NCBI RefSeq assembly: GCF_003957515.1
Contig: NZ_RQXW01000001.1
Location: forward strand, 62,001-126,000
Origin: Amphritea opalescens
Lineage (GTDB): Bacteria; Pseudomonadota; Gammaproteobacteria; Pseudomonadales; Balneatricaceae
DNA: 64,000 nt
Direction of reading: 5' to 3'
The stretch's first letter is position 1, and the number at the start of each line of letters is the position of its first letter. The notes under the pieces are model-generated. The model searched no databases. It saw nothing but the letters and a program-made list of their open reading frames with translations, and was not told the origin of the DNA. A program made the translations under genes and the position numbers. Shown in pieces: positions 1 to 8,929 of the stretch.

Positions 1-286
1 CCGAAATAGTAGTGAGTTTGTCCACGGTGGCGAGGTTCGGCAGATGCCAGACCCGAATAACTGTACTGATAAAGAGTGGGCAGACTACGTTTTTTATAGT
101 GATAACCAGATCGGCGTGGTAACTGAATGGTGGTTACATGCACCTTCTGGCTATTGGTTTATCGCTGAACGGCATACCGGCAGTGATGAGATTTTACGCA
201 CCTATGACCCCTCTGAGATATATACCAGCCGGGTCGAGTTTAAGGCAAAAGTAGAGCCGAGTGCGTCTGAGGAGGTAACCGTATGA
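1..286 (+). CDS. soxD: sarcosine oxidase delta subunit, 5' end cut by window edge
   Basis: Delta subunit of heterotetrameric sarcosine oxidase, which oxidises sarcosine to glycine with formation of methylene-tetrahydrofolate and H2O2. The frame is open from base 2, well upstream of the first ATG at 44, and those upstream codons read RNSSEFVHGGEV. This matches the usual SoxD N-terminal region just after its zinc-binding cysteines, so the true start lies outside the window. 94 residues are visible of a usual total near 100. Features typical of the family are the DKEWADYVFYSDN and EWWLHAPSGYWF segments. The stop overlaps the soxA start by 4 bases (ATGA), so the two are translationally coupled. 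soxB is expected just to the left. Confidence 0.93.
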   Translation, partial: RNSSEFVHGGEVRQMPDPNNCTDKEWADYVFYSDNQIGVVTEWWLHAPSGYWFIAERHTGSDEILRTYDPSEIYTSRVEFKAKVEPSASEEVTV

Positions 287-3183
287 ACAGCGAGAAGCGC
301 CTTAATGCCCCCGCAGGGCTGCTGATCGACCGGGAAAAACCCCTCTCGTTCAGTTTTGAAGGGCAGCAGTATAGCGGCTTTGAAGGCGATAGCATTGCCA
401 GCGCATTACTGTCTAACCAGCAATGGCTAATGTCCCGTTCGTTTAAATATCACCGTCCTCGTGCGCCATTAACCATGGCCGGTCAGGATGCCAATACCTT
501 AGTGCAGCTTGGTGGTGAGCCCAATGTGTTGGCTGACCGACAGATGGCCGCAGAAGGTATGCGGATCGAAGGGCAAAACTATAAAGGCACCTTGGAAGGG
601 GATAAAGATGCCTATCTGGGTAACTTTGGTCGCTTTATGCCGGTGGGCTTCTACTACCGTAGTTTCTTCAAACCGATGGGTGTGTGGGATAAGTGGGAAG
701 GCTATATCCGTAAGAAAGCCGGATTAGGCAAGATCGATCTGGATTTTAAACCGGAATATTACGATAAAAAATATCTGTTCACCGATGTGGTTGTGATCGG
801 TTCGGGGCCTGCAGGGTTAAGTGCTGCGTTAAAAGCGGCCGATGCCGGCGCCCAGGTGTTGTTGGTTGAAGAGATGCCCCTGTTGGGCGGCGCGCTGACC
901 TATAACCGTTTCGATATCGAGGGCGTTCAGGCCGATAGCCTGCGTCATGAACTGATTGAGAAAGTGACCGCTCACGCCAAGATTGAGGTGATGACGGATA
1001 CCGTTTGTAACGCGTGGTTTACCGATAATTATCTGCCGCTGATCAAAGGTAAGCGGTTGTATAAGTTACGGGCGAAGGAGTGCATCGTCGCCTCCGGTGC
1101 CTATGAGCAGCATGTCGTTTTCCGTAACAATGACCTGCCGGGCATTATGCTCTGTAGTGCAGTCACCCGCTTGATGAAGCTGTATGCGGTTAAGCCGGGC
1201 AGTAAAGCGGTGGTGTTGACCGGTAATGATGATGGTTATTTGACCGCGTTGGAACTACTGGATAATGGTGTTGAAGTCTCCGCCATTGTCGATCTGCGCC
1301 CACAACATCCTTGGCCTGAACTGCTAGGGATGGTGAAACAGAAGGGTATCAAGGTCATACAGAACAGCACTGTCTATGAAGCGATCCCGAGTAAAGGTAA
1401 TAAGCATATTTGTGGCGTTGATATTCGCACCATCGTTGCTGAAGGCGAGGTGAGTGCGGCGGGTAGTACGCTCGACTGCGATCTACTCTGTATGTCGGCC
1501 GGTTATATGCCAGCTTATCAACTGCTCTGTCAGGCAGGCGCGCAGCTAAGCTATAAAGATGAGTTGGCTGAGTTTCAGCTGTCTGGGATACCTCAAGGGG
1601 TTCATATCGCCGGTTCCGTGAATGGTCTGCATACACTGGATGCGGTTGTGACGGATGGTGCCAATGCGGCGCTTCGGGCACTCCGTAATCTGGAACTCAG
1701 TGATGAGGCTGAACAGCCGGTGAGCTGTCAGGCGAAACCGAACTTTAGCTGGCCCATCTTTAGCCATCCGAAAGGTAAAGATTTTGTCGATTACGATGAA
1801 GATCTACAGGCGAAAGATATTGTTAACGCCACCCGATTGGGCTATCGCGATGTTCAGTTGGTTAAACGTTTCTCTACGGTTGGGATGGGACCCTCACAGG
1901 GGCGTCACTCAGCCTTGCCGACCGCGCGTTTAGTTGCAAAATCAACCGATCGTACCGTGACTCAAACCGGTGTGACCACCGCACGACCACCGTTTGCACC
2001 GGAAAAACTCGCCCATGTGGCTGGCCGGATCTTTGATCCTCGTCGTCATACGGCGATGCATCATCGTCACCTAGAACTGGGGGCGAAAATGATTGCCGCC
2101 GGTAACTGGCGTCGTCCAGCCTATTATGGTGATGCGGCGCAGCGGGATCGCTGGATTCGTGAAGAAGCGGAGCATGTTCGTGCTAAAGTGGGCTTGATCG
2201 ACGTGAGCACACTCGGTGGCATCGAACTACGTGGCCCCGATGCGGCAGAGTTTATGAATCGCATCTATACCTTTGTGTTCCTTAAACAGCCGGTGGGACG
2301 AACCCGTTACGCGGTGCTGACGAACGAGCATGGGGTGGTGATTGACGATGGTGTTGCTTGCCGGATCGCAGAAGATCACTTCTATGTGACTGCGACGACC
2401 AGTGGTGTCGATCGTGTCTATCGTGAGATGACTAAGTGGAATGCGCAGTGGCGTTTAGATGTTGATATCTTACATGTAACCTCCGCCTTTGCAGCGGTGA
2501 ACTTAGCGGGCCCCGATTCCCGTAAAGTGCTTGAACAGTTGGTGAGTGATGTTGATCTGAGCCCTGAAGGCTTTCCCTATCTTGCTTATCGGGAAGGTAA
2601 GGTGGCCGATATTCCGGCACGCTTATTACGGGTGGGTTTTGTGGGTGAACTGGGTTATGAGATACATGTGCCTGCTCGCTATGGTGAAGCCCTTTGGGAT
2701 GCGTTAATGGCGGCCGGCAAGGCGTTTGATATTAAGCCGTTCGGCGTTGAAACACAGCGCCTGTTACGACTGGAAAAAGGCCATGTGATTGTCAGTCAGG
2801 ACACTGATGGGATGAGTCATCCCGGTGAGCTGGATATGACCTGGGCGGTGAATCGTAAAAAGCCCTTCTTCATCGGTTGTCGTTCAGTGGATATTGTGAT
2901 GGCGCAACCACAAACCCGTAAGCTGGTGGGCTTTACCTTACCGACGGGTAGTACCAAGCCTGAAGAGGGACATCTGGTATTAAAAGGGGATCGCATTGCC
3001 GGCAACGTCACCTCCTGTGAATACTCGTCTGCGCGACAGGCGATTATCGGTTTGGCGTATGCGGATATTACCGATAGTGAACCCGGCTCGAAGATTAGCA
3101 TTCGTGTAGACGGTGTAGAGATTATAGCCGATGTGGTGACATTGCCTTTCTATGATCCTGAAAACTTAAGGCAGGAGATGTAA
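283..3183 (+). CDS. soxA: sarcosine oxidase alpha subunit
   Basis: Large subunit (966 aa, the usual size) of tetrameric sarcosine oxidase. The N-terminal ~100 residues resemble the ferredoxin-like Fer2_4 domain. A Rossmann nucleotide-binding fold follows, with the GSGPAGLSAALKAADAG motif near residue 170; in the family this site binds NAD+. From about residue 580 to the end it has the aminomethyltransferase (GcvT) fold that passes the one-carbon unit to tetrahydrofolate, including a KPFFIGC segment near residue 865. It overlaps soxD by 4 bp and soxG starts 2 bp after its stop, so D-A-G form one operon. Role inferred from the family: the last demethylation step of glycine betaine/sarcosine catabolism in the cytoplasm. 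Confidence 0.96.
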   Translation: MNSEKRLNAPAGLLIDREKPLSFSFEGQQYSGFEGDSIASALLSNQQWLMSRSFKYHRPRAPLTMAGQDANTLVQLGGEPNVLADRQMAAEGMRIEGQNYKGTLEGDKDAYLGNFGRFMPVGFYYRSFFKPMGVWDKWEGYIRKKAGLGKIDLDFKPEYYDKKYLFTDVVVIGSGPAGLSAALKAADAGAQVLLVEEMPLLGGALTYNRFDIEGVQADSLRHELIEKVTAHAKIEVMTDTVCNAWFTDNYLPLIKGKRLYKLRAKECIVASGAYEQHVVFRNNDLPGIMLCSAVTRLMKLYAVKPGSKAVVLTGNDDGYLTALELLDNGVEVSAIVDLRPQHPWPELLGMVKQKGIKVIQNSTVYEAIPSKGNKHICGVDIRTIVAEGEVSAAGSTLDCDLLCMSAGYMPAYQLLCQAGAQLSYKDELAEFQLSGIPQGVHIAGSVNGLHTLDAVVTDGANAALRALRNLELSDEAEQPVSCQAKPNFSWPIFSHPKGKDFVDYDEDLQAKDIVNATRLGYRDVQLVKRFSTVGMGPSQGRHSALPTARLVAKSTDRTVTQTGVTTARPPFAPEKLAHVAGRIFDPRRHTAMHHRHLELGAKMIAAGNWRRPAYYGDAAQRDRWIREEAEHVRAKVGLIDVSTLGGIELRGPDAAEFMNRIYTFVFLKQPVGRTRYAVLTNEHGVVIDDGVACRIAEDHFYVTATTSGVDRVYREMTKWNAQWRLDVDILHVTSAFAAVNLAGPDSRKVLEQLVSDVDLSPEGFPYLAYREGKVADIPARLLRVGFVGELGYEIHVPARYGEALWDALMAAGKAFDIKPFGVETQRLLRLEKGHVIVSQDTDGMSHPGELDMTWAVNRKKPFFIGCRSVDIVMAQPQTRKLVGFTLPTGSTKPEEGHLVLKGDRIAGNVTSCEYSSARQAIIGLAYADITDSEPGSKISIRVDGVEIIADVVTLPFYDPENLRQEM

Positions 3184-3185
3184 TC

Positions 3186-3863
3186 ATGAGCCTAATAACC
3201 CCTGAACAGTTTGATAGCCGTAGTTTTATCTATCGCAAACATCAGCAGGCTGAGTTTATCGAAGTGGCCGGTGCTGCACAGGTGCTAAGTTATAAAGAAC
3301 AGAGCCTACAAGGGCAGAGCGGTCCAGACATGGGCTTGACCGATCTGTCCGTTCTACCGCGGTTTGGCTTGCGAGGCCCAGCGGCCGGTGATGCGCTGGT
3401 CGCGGCGGGGCTGCTGCAGCCTGAGAAACCCAATACACTGACCCTGTCGGATGAAGGTCTGATGGTGTTGCGTTTGGGTTACAACGAGTACTGGCTGCTT
3501 GCAGTGCCCGGTGCCACCGTTGATCTACAGGCGCTCGAGCAGCAACTCACCAGCCCCGGTATTTATCCGGTGTACTGTCATGACAGCTACGCTTGGTTAG
3601 TGATGTCCGGTGATCATCTGGCCGATGTGATGGCGAAAGTCTGCGCGGTCGATCTGCGGGAACAAAGCTTTGCCTCGGGTGATTTAGTCATGACGTCACT
3701 GGCACGTGTCAGTGGGATTATCTGTCATCATCAAATGGCGGGTAAGAGCGTTTTCTCGATTTTCAGTGATAGTGCTTCAGCCGGCTATCTTTGGGATGCA
3801 CTGTTGGATGCGATGGGTGAGTTCAATGGCGCTCCCAGCGGTCAACATAGTTTAATTAAATAA
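3186..3863 (+). CDS. soxG: sarcosine oxidase gamma subunit
   Basis: Gamma subunit (225 aa) of heterotetrameric sarcosine oxidase, a GcvT-like fold protein that packs against the alpha and beta subunits. It starts 2 bp after the soxA stop, and the GGAG in the last soxA codons (AGGAGATGTAATCATG) serves as ribosome binding site. Family-like segments include LPRFGLRGPAA near residue 57 and a C-terminal DLREQSF region. A hairpin follows the stop at about 3880-3917, so this appears to be the last gene of the sox operon here. No formyltetrahydrofolate deformylase (purU) or formaldehyde dehydrogenase gene follows, although these often accompany sox operons. Confidence 0.93.
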   Translation: MSLITPEQFDSRSFIYRKHQQAEFIEVAGAAQVLSYKEQSLQGQSGPDMGLTDLSVLPRFGLRGPAAGDALVAAGLLQPEKPNTLTLSDEGLMVLRLGYNEYWLLAVPGATVDLQALEQQLTSPGIYPVYCHDSYAWLVMSGDHLADVMAKVCAVDLREQSFASGDLVMTSLARVSGIICHHQMAGKSVFSIFSDSASAGYLWDALLDAMGEFNGAPSGQHSLIK

Positions 3864-3878
3864 CCAGTTCCATCACCT

Positions 3879-3920
3879 AAAAACCGGCTGGTATCTCCTC
3901 CGATACCGCTGGTTTTTCTT
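3879..3920 (+). terminator. likely rho-independent terminator after soxG
   Basis: Imperfect hairpin 15-50 bp after the soxG stop. An AAAACC..GGTATC left arm pairs with GATACC..GGTTTTT, with one bulge, around a TCCTCC loop, and a T-rich stretch follows. It would end the sox operon transcript. Confidence 0.6.
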
Positions 3921-4013
3921 TATCCCCTATCATATTTAAGCCGCGCTTAAATCATCCCCTCTTTTTTTGGTTTGAAACCCTTCCTATCGTCCGGCTTTCA
4001 GGTACAGTGAGCG

Positions 4014-4033
4014 TTTTGATCGGTGTATCAAAA
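4014..4033. promoter_or_regulatory. 7-6-7 inverted repeat, candidate operator
   Basis: TTTTGAT and ATCAAAA are perfect inverted arms separated by CGGTGT. The repeat lies 25 bp before the ATG of the hydratase-like gene and 100 bp past the soxG terminator. Its size and symmetry suit a dimeric repressor. No regulator gene is adjacent, so the binding protein is unknown. It could also be chance. Confidence 0.35.
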
Positions 4034-4058
4034 CCTTTAACTGATTCTAGGACCTCCT

Positions 4059-4844
4059 ATGCAGCAGGCAGACACTCAAGCGGCCGCTCAGACATTACTC
4101 ACGCGACGGTTGAACCGCCGTATCACTGGGCCACTGGCGGCTCAATATCGTCCTGATTCTGTATCTGACGCGTTGGCTATCCAGCGGTGTTTGATTGAAT
4201 TGATGGCAGAGCAAGGGGATGCTGTTGGTGGCTGGAAATGTGCACTGCCGATCGCCGTGGACGGATTGACCGATGCGCCGGTGGTGGCGCCAATTTTTAG
4301 CCGTAGTCTCCATGCTGATTCACCTTGCCCGATACAGTTGGACAAGGGCCTCTGCAAGATCGAACCGGAGATTGCGTTTTGTTTTGGCCAGGATCTACCG
4401 CATCGCGAGGCGCCTTATACTGAGTCTGAGATCGTGGCGGCCCTATCGGGTGCGCACTTAGCGTTGGAGTTGATTCTTAGCCGTTACCTGAATCCCGGAT
4501 CGATTAGCTATATTGAGCATTTGGCGGACTGTTTGTTTAATCAGGGGCTATTTATTGGGCCTGCGATCCCCTTAGAGCAAGCATTTAAGGCAAGCGCGAT
4601 TGAGTTTAAGTTGACCACCTCACAAGGCACGCAAAGCATTGCCGGTAAACATCCTTGTGGCCTGCCGCAGGCACCACTATTCTGGTTGGTTAATTTTCTC
4701 AGCCAGCAGGGTGTCGATATCAAAGCGGGGCAGCAGGTGATTACCAGTTCCTATGCGGGTGTGCTCGATATCGCACCGACAGAGGAGGTTAGCTTAACCT
4801 ATGAAAAGCTCGGCGAAATCAGATTGCAGTTCAAGAGTGACTGA
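4059..4844 (+). CDS. 2-keto-4-pentenoate hydratase / fumarylacetoacetate hydrolase-fold protein
   Basis: 261 aa, the length of MhpD/XylJ/HpcG-type hydratases, which add water to 2-hydroxy-2,4-dienoates using a divalent metal. The KIEPEIAF motif near residue 105 supplies the paired metal-binding glutamates, and LALEL near residue 138 the third. The HPCGLPQAPLFWLVNFLSQQG segment and the C-terminal GxQVITSSY region are also typical. AGGA sits 6 bases before the ATG at 4059. It is a single-gene unit between the sox operon and a GlsB-like gene, with no meta-cleavage pathway genes in sight, so the substrate is not clear. A decarboxylase of the same fold is an alternative. Confidence 0.8.
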   Translation: MQQADTQAAAQTLLTRRLNRRITGPLAAQYRPDSVSDALAIQRCLIELMAEQGDAVGGWKCALPIAVDGLTDAPVVAPIFSRSLHADSPCPIQLDKGLCKIEPEIAFCFGQDLPHREAPYTESEIVAALSGAHLALELILSRYLNPGSISYIEHLADCLFNQGLFIGPAIPLEQAFKASAIEFKLTTSQGTQSIAGKHPCGLPQAPLFWLVNFLSQQGVDIKAGQQVITSSYAGVLDIAPTEEVSLTYEKLGEIRLQFKSD

Positions 4845-4895
4845 GTGGTCATTCACCAACGGTAAGATTAATAACAACATAAAAGAGGTGTCACC

Positions 4896-5141
4896 ATGGG
4901 TATTTTATCTTGGATTATTTTAGGATTGATCGCCGGTATATTGGCAAAATGGATCATGCCGGGTAAAGATGGCGGTGGTTTTGTTATCACCACGTTACTG
5001 GGTATAGCGGGTGCTTTTGTCGGAGGATTTCTGGGCAATCTAATCGGTTTTGGTAGTCTTGATGGCTTGAGTCTCGGCAGCATCGTCACGGCCACCGTTG
5101 GGGCGTTTATTCTACTGTTTGCCTATAACAAGCTGAAATAA
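4896..5141 (+). CDS. GlsB/YeaQ/YmgE family membrane protein
   Basis: 81-aa protein made almost wholly of membrane segments: residues ~1-20, 27-50 and 57-78. The glycine-rich pattern IAGILAKWIMPGKDGGG..TTLLGIAGAFVGGFLG is characteristic of the transglycosylase-associated / GlsB family. In other bacteria these are small inner-membrane proteins induced by general stress, and their molecular role is unknown. AGAGGTG lies 6-7 bases before the ATG. It probably has its own promoter, since the preceding gene ends 51 bp upstream without an obvious terminator. Confidence 0.85.
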   Translation: MGILSWIILGLIAGILAKWIMPGKDGGGFVITTLLGIAGAFVGGFLGNLIGFGSLDGLSLGSIVTATVGAFILLFAYNKLK

Positions 5142-5201
5142 ATCGGCCATCCCTATAGACGATGGCATACAGGCTTAATCAAGATAATGAAGGATAGATC
5201 T

Positions 5202-6143
5202 ATGCGACCACTAATCCCTTTCGTACATCAATCGAGCAGTAGCGAGGCACAACAGTGGTGTACCACGCTGAGTGAGCTGCTACCTCAGTGTGATGTGCGT
5301 CTCTTTGAGCAACTGAGCGATGAGGATAAGGCTCGGGTAACGATGGCGGTCGTCGCTAACCCTGAGCCGTCTGATGTGGCCCAATTGAGTCAATTGAAAT
5401 GGGTGCATTCCGTCTGGGCTGGGGTTGAAGGGATGATGGCTAACCTCGCAGAGATGCCGTTTGGAATCGTCCGATTAACCGATCCACACTTAGCGCAGAC
5501 CATGTCTGAAGCGGTGCTGGCCTGGGCTCTATATCTGCACCGTGAGATGCCCCAATACCGTCAACAGCAATCGAGCGGGCAGTGGCAGTCTCGTGACTAT
5601 ACGGATGCCTGCGATCGGCATATCGTTATTTTGGGGCTGGGGTTACTGGGACAAAAGAGCGCCCTCAGGTTAGTGGATAATGGTTTTAAGGTGTCGGGCT
5701 GGAGTCGCTCAGAAAAACAATTGGCCAACGTTGATTGTTATTCTGGTGATGAGGCTTTAACTGAGGTGATAGGAGACGCGGATATTATCGTCAACTTACT
5801 TCCCTTGACGCCAGCGACTGAAGGCTTGATGGATCAAGCTTTTTTCCGACAGTTGAAGGGCGCTTCGTTGATCAATTTTGGCCGGGGAGCCACCATTGTG
5901 GATGCTGATCTGCTGCAGGCATTAGAGCAAGGGCAAGTGAGCCACGCGGTCCTAGATGTCTTTACGGAGGAGCCGTTGCCGTCGAGCCACGCTTTCTGGC
6001 AGCATCCCGATATCACAGTTCTACCTCATATTTCAGCCCCGACCAGTGTGTCGACGGCGAGCCGCATTGTGGCCGACAATATCAGTCGTTTTCTGTTAGA
6101 GGGTGTGATCCCGCCGACGGTGGATAAAACTCTCGGTTATTGA
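5202..6143 (+). CDS. ghrA: glyoxylate/hydroxypyruvate reductase A-like dehydrogenase
   Basis: D-2-hydroxyacid dehydrogenase (313 aa) of the GhrA subfamily, which reduces glyoxylate and hydroxypyruvate with NAD(P)H in the cytosol. The Rossmann motif GLGLLG lies near residue 150 (ILGLGLLGQKSA) and is followed by GWSRS, an NADPH-type region. The substrate-binding arginine is in INFGRGA, and the catalytic histidine in LPHISAPTS, with EEPLP before it. An ATG exists at 5187, but AAGGA at 5190-5194 is correctly placed (7 nt) for the ATG at 5202, so I start there. It may clear glyoxylate or related 2-oxo acids. A hairpin with a T tract follows the stop. Confidence 0.85.
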   Translation: MRPLIPFVHQSSSSEAQQWCTTLSELLPQCDVRLFEQLSDEDKARVTMAVVANPEPSDVAQLSQLKWVHSVWAGVEGMMANLAEMPFGIVRLTDPHLAQTMSEAVLAWALYLHREMPQYRQQQSSGQWQSRDYTDACDRHIVILGLGLLGQKSALRLVDNGFKVSGWSRSEKQLANVDCYSGDEALTEVIGDADIIVNLLPLTPATEGLMDQAFFRQLKGASLINFGRGATIVDADLLQALEQGQVSHAVLDVFTEEPLPSSHAFWQHPDITVLPHISAPTSVSTASRIVADNISRFLLEGVIPPTVDKTLGY

Positions 6144-6148
6144 ACGGT

Positions 6149-6188
6149 TCGCCACCGTTATATTAATAGGTGGCGAGCGTACTTTTTT
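6149..6188 (+). terminator. terminator after ghrA
   Basis: Perfect 8-bp stem TCGCCACC / GGTGGCGA with a 12-nt loop. Six T residues begin 6 nt after the stem. It starts 6 bp past the ghrA stop. Confidence 0.6.
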
Positions 6189-6332
6189 GTTAACCCATAG
6201 ATGACGGATTAGGGGGGGGCACTGGGCCTTAGGCTTACAGTCTTACGATGGTGATTCATTAAAGAATCCAAGATGACGATCGTCTAATTGTGGTAAAGTG
6301 CCAGCCTTATTCTTTTCTGTCCGGATTTGTTT

Positions 6333-7058
6333 GTGACCAATAATGATATTTTGCGCCGTCTGCGCTACACCTTTGATTTCACTGATACCAAAATGATTGG
6401 CATCTTTCGTCATGCGAACCTCGCGGTGACTCGGGTACAGCTGAGCGGCTGGCTGAAAAAAGAGGAAGACGCTGAGTTTGTGCGCATCACCGATCAAGAG
6501 ATGGCAACCTTTCTCAATGGTCTTATCATCGAAAAACGTGGCCGTAAGGAGGGTGATCAGCCAGAGCCGGAAAGGCAGCTGAATAACAATATTATCTTCC
6601 GTAAATTGAAGATTGCGCTCAACCTGACCGCCGATGATATTCTTCACCTGTTAAAGCTAGCGGGCGTTAGCCTGAGTAAGCATGAATTGAGTGCGCTGTT
6701 CCGTAAGCAGGGACACCAGAACTACCGTGAATGTAAAGATCAGGTATTGCGTAACTTTTTAACCGGTTTGCAGCATCAGTGGCGCGATAAAGAGCCAACG
6801 GTTAACACCGATAAGCCACAGCGTGTGACTGCGACGGCAACCGCTACCGCCGATAAGCCGGTGCGCAAACCTGCAGAACGACGGGCTGCTAAAGATGTTC
6901 AGTTTGTTGTTGATAAGCCAGCGACTGTGAAATCCGCCTCAAAACCGGTGACAGAGAAACCAAGGTCTAAACCGGCGGCAAAGGCGGCTGATCAGGCAGC
7001 AGCAGAGCACGATTCCGTATGGGCCAAAGCGTTGGCTAAAAGTAGCAAAAAGAGCTGA
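6333..7058 (+). CDS. DUF1456 (YehS-like) protein with long basic tail
   Basis: Two tandem DUF1456 repeats (residues ~3-65 and ~85-145). These match E. coli YehS in NDILRRLRY, WLKKEEDAEF, FLNGLIIEKRGRKEG and NNNIIFRKLKIAL. The molecular function is unknown. The GTG at 6333 gives VTNNDILRR, the family N-terminus; a TTG two codons earlier is the alternative. YehS ends near residue 155, while this protein continues for about 85 residues of Lys/Ala/Pro-rich sequence with repeated KPA/KPV/KPR units, probably disordered and able to bind nucleic acid. The exonuclease gene follows after 6 bp, so the two are likely co-expressed. Confidence 0.88.
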   Translation: MTNNDILRRLRYTFDFTDTKMIGIFRHANLAVTRVQLSGWLKKEEDAEFVRITDQEMATFLNGLIIEKRGRKEGDQPEPERQLNNNIIFRKLKIALNLTADDILHLLKLAGVSLSKHELSALFRKQGHQNYRECKDQVLRNFLTGLQHQWRDKEPTVNTDKPQRVTATATATADKPVRKPAERRAAKDVQFVVDKPATVKSASKPVTEKPRSKPAAKAADQAAAEHDSVWAKALAKSSKKS

Positions 7059-7064
7059 TCAGCG

Positions 7065-7697
7065 ATGAAAGAGAAACGGCTGCCACCGACGCGGGAGGAG
7101 ATCGCTCAGTTTCCACCTTTTCCTGCGATGACGCTGGAACATATCTGTCTGCCCGTCGGCGCTGAAGCATTGGCTGCTGCGTTGGAAGACCTGCTAAGTA
7201 GCCCCTTTGTTGGTTTCGATACTGAATCTAAACCGGTGTTTCGTAAAGAACAGGCGTCAACCGGCCCCCATGTGATTCAGCTGTGCACCGCCGATACAGG
7301 CTACATTTTTCAGTTACATGATCAAGCTGTCTATCCGGTTATTTGTCAGGTATTACAAGCCAAAAAGGTGGTCAAAGTAGGCTTTGGTTTGCAGTCGGAT
7401 CGAAGTCATATCCGCCGTAAGTTTGGTGTTGAAATCACCGCTATACTGGATCTCGACGCGGTGTACCGTCAGCTTGGCTATCGTCGTCAACTCGGGGTTA
7501 AAGCCGCGATCGCGGTACAGTTTGGGCAAAAGTTTACTAAATCAAAACGGGTTTCCACCTCGAACTGGGCGTTACCGACGCTAAGTGATGCGCAGTTACT
7601 CTACGCCGCTAATGATGCCTATGCTGCGTTAAAAATACTTCAGGGCTTACAGCAAGCGGGCCATGAGCGGATGATCAAAGAATTGGTGTTGATGTGA
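7065..7697 (+). CDS. DEDDy-type 3'-5' exonuclease domain protein
   Basis: 210-aa protein covering one DnaQ-like 3'-5' exonuclease domain of the RNase D/WRN type. The FDTESKP motif near residue 50 provides the first Asp and Glu. KVGFGLQSD near residue 105 provides the second Asp. LLYAANDAYAALK near residue 180 provides the Tyr and the last Asp of the DEDDy set. No HRDC or polymerase domain is present. It starts 6 bp after the DUF1456 gene, whose basic tail could serve a shared nucleic-acid substrate (inference). Whether the substrate is DNA or RNA cannot be told. Confidence 0.85.
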   Translation: MKEKRLPPTREEIAQFPPFPAMTLEHICLPVGAEALAAALEDLLSSPFVGFDTESKPVFRKEQASTGPHVIQLCTADTGYIFQLHDQAVYPVICQVLQAKKVVKVGFGLQSDRSHIRRKFGVEITAILDLDAVYRQLGYRRQLGVKAAIAVQFGQKFTKSKRVSTSNWALPTLSDAQLLYAANDAYAALKILQGLQQAGHERMIKELVLM

Positions 7698-7749
7698 TGC
7701 CCTTAGGCTCATATCAGGTTGCCTTTATTGTTTACAGGATATCGATAAG

Positions 7750-8166
7750 ATGATTTTAAAACGTTTTGCTGAACTGCCAGCACTGGAAACCGAACCGGGT
7801 ACCGATTGCTCTTTTATTAGTCATAGCCCCTTTGGTGAGCCATTGCTGACGGTTGTGTATGCCACTAAACGGGATTTTCTGTCGGTGCCTAAAACCTATA
7901 CCGCCGTCCAGTTTAAAGGTAGCGAGGCGGTTCCTCTGGAGTTTCATTCGGTTTCCCGCAAAGACTATCTAGAACAGATGGAAATGGCGACGAGCTGGTT
8001 TAAATCTGGGGTCTATGAAATAGAACAAACCAAAGACTACTCGATCGTGATGTTACTCACCAATGATCGGGCGCTGGAGGTTATTTTTACAGAGTTTAAG
8101 CTGTTAGAAGAGGGTTATCATTCGGTGGATTCTCAGGCAGCGTTGATCGCTCGTATCACGGGTTAG
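7750..8166 (+). CDS. hypothetical protein
   Basis: 138-aa soluble protein that I do not recognise. It has no signal peptide or membrane segment, a mixed alpha/beta composition and no cysteine pair beyond a single Cys near residue 20. AGGAT lies 9 nt before the ATG. It follows the exonuclease gene by 52 bp on the same strand with no terminator between, so it may be the third gene of that operon. Codon use matches its neighbours. Confidence 0.7.
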   Translation: MILKRFAELPALETEPGTDCSFISHSPFGEPLLTVVYATKRDFLSVPKTYTAVQFKGSEAVPLEFHSVSRKDYLEQMEMATSWFKSGVYEIEQTKDYSIVMLLTNDRALEVIFTEFKLLEEGYHSVDSQAALIARITG

Positions 8167-8686
8167 AGGCGATGTTAGCCGTTATTTTTTTAGCAAGATG
8201 ATGTTTGTAAGGCTAAGAATAAAAACGACTTTTGGGGATTTAAGTGGCAAAGGCGAGCGGTTTTTCTGTCGATTGCCTCACACCTAAATCAATAGGGCTG
8301 GACGGTTAATGCAATAGAGGATCTATTGTGACACGTAAAAATTATTTGTAACCCGTCGTTTTTTTTGTCATTATTACCCCGTTATTGAAACACGTTAGCC
8401 GAGGATGTACACCTAAGGCTGCTGTTGAACCATGATTTTACCGATGTTCAATGGGTGAGAATGAAGTTGCTGATCTTGCTTCTTTCTTAATTTAACCGAT
8501 GCTCTGGAAGTGTCGCCACTGACAAGGTTGATAAGTTTATTGGACGATCGCTGTTTTTGTTGCGGATCGTTGCAAGGCGCACATAGCAGCAGATGCTATC
8601 GCTGTCAGAATAAAAAGTTAGGAACGATTAGCGCTTAATGTAATCCGACCTATTTATCGCGTTGTTAATTCTTATAAGGAAGTAAG
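8167..8686. other. 520-bp intergenic region, no gene seen
   Basis: AT-rich spacer with no open frame of note on either strand and no terminator-grade hairpin. The last 60 bp presumably hold the promoter of the small membrane protein gene at 8687. An unrecognised small RNA cannot be excluded. Confidence 0.4.
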
Positions 8687-8929
8687 ATGAAATCATTAGC
8701 TATTATTTTAATGGGTCTATGGGCTTCAAGCCAATCAATCGACCTTTATTCCGACGATGCGTTATATAACATGATAGCCCCCGCGGGCCTCGTTATCTGT
8801 GTGATTGCATTAACATTTTGGTTAGTTTTGCATGCTGATCTTGTGCTTCATCGTCACCACTCTGATGGCTATCAAAGCGATAACGCTGATTTTAACCGCG
8901 ACTCTCTAAGCAGTCATCGCGGTGATTAA
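8687..8929 (+). CDS. small hypothetical membrane protein
   Basis: 80 aa. The N-terminal ~16 residues are hydrophobic (a possible signal anchor), and a second clear membrane helix spans about residues 29-50 (MIAPAGLVICVIALTFWLVL). A hydrophilic His/Ser/Asp-rich tail follows. A strong ribosome binding site (AAGGAAG, 5 nt spacer) supports this as a real gene. I recognise no family. It is monocistronic and followed by the convergent AraC gene. Confidence 0.6.
   Translation: MKSLAIILMGLWASSQSIDLYSDDALYNMIAPAGLVICVIALTFWLVLHADLVLHRHHSDGYQSDNADFNRDSLSSHRGD

Noticed and set aside
6243-6647. 134-codon minus-strand open frame over the start of the DUF1456 gene
   Set aside because: It mirrors the conserved DUF1456 coding region and has no supporting start signals.
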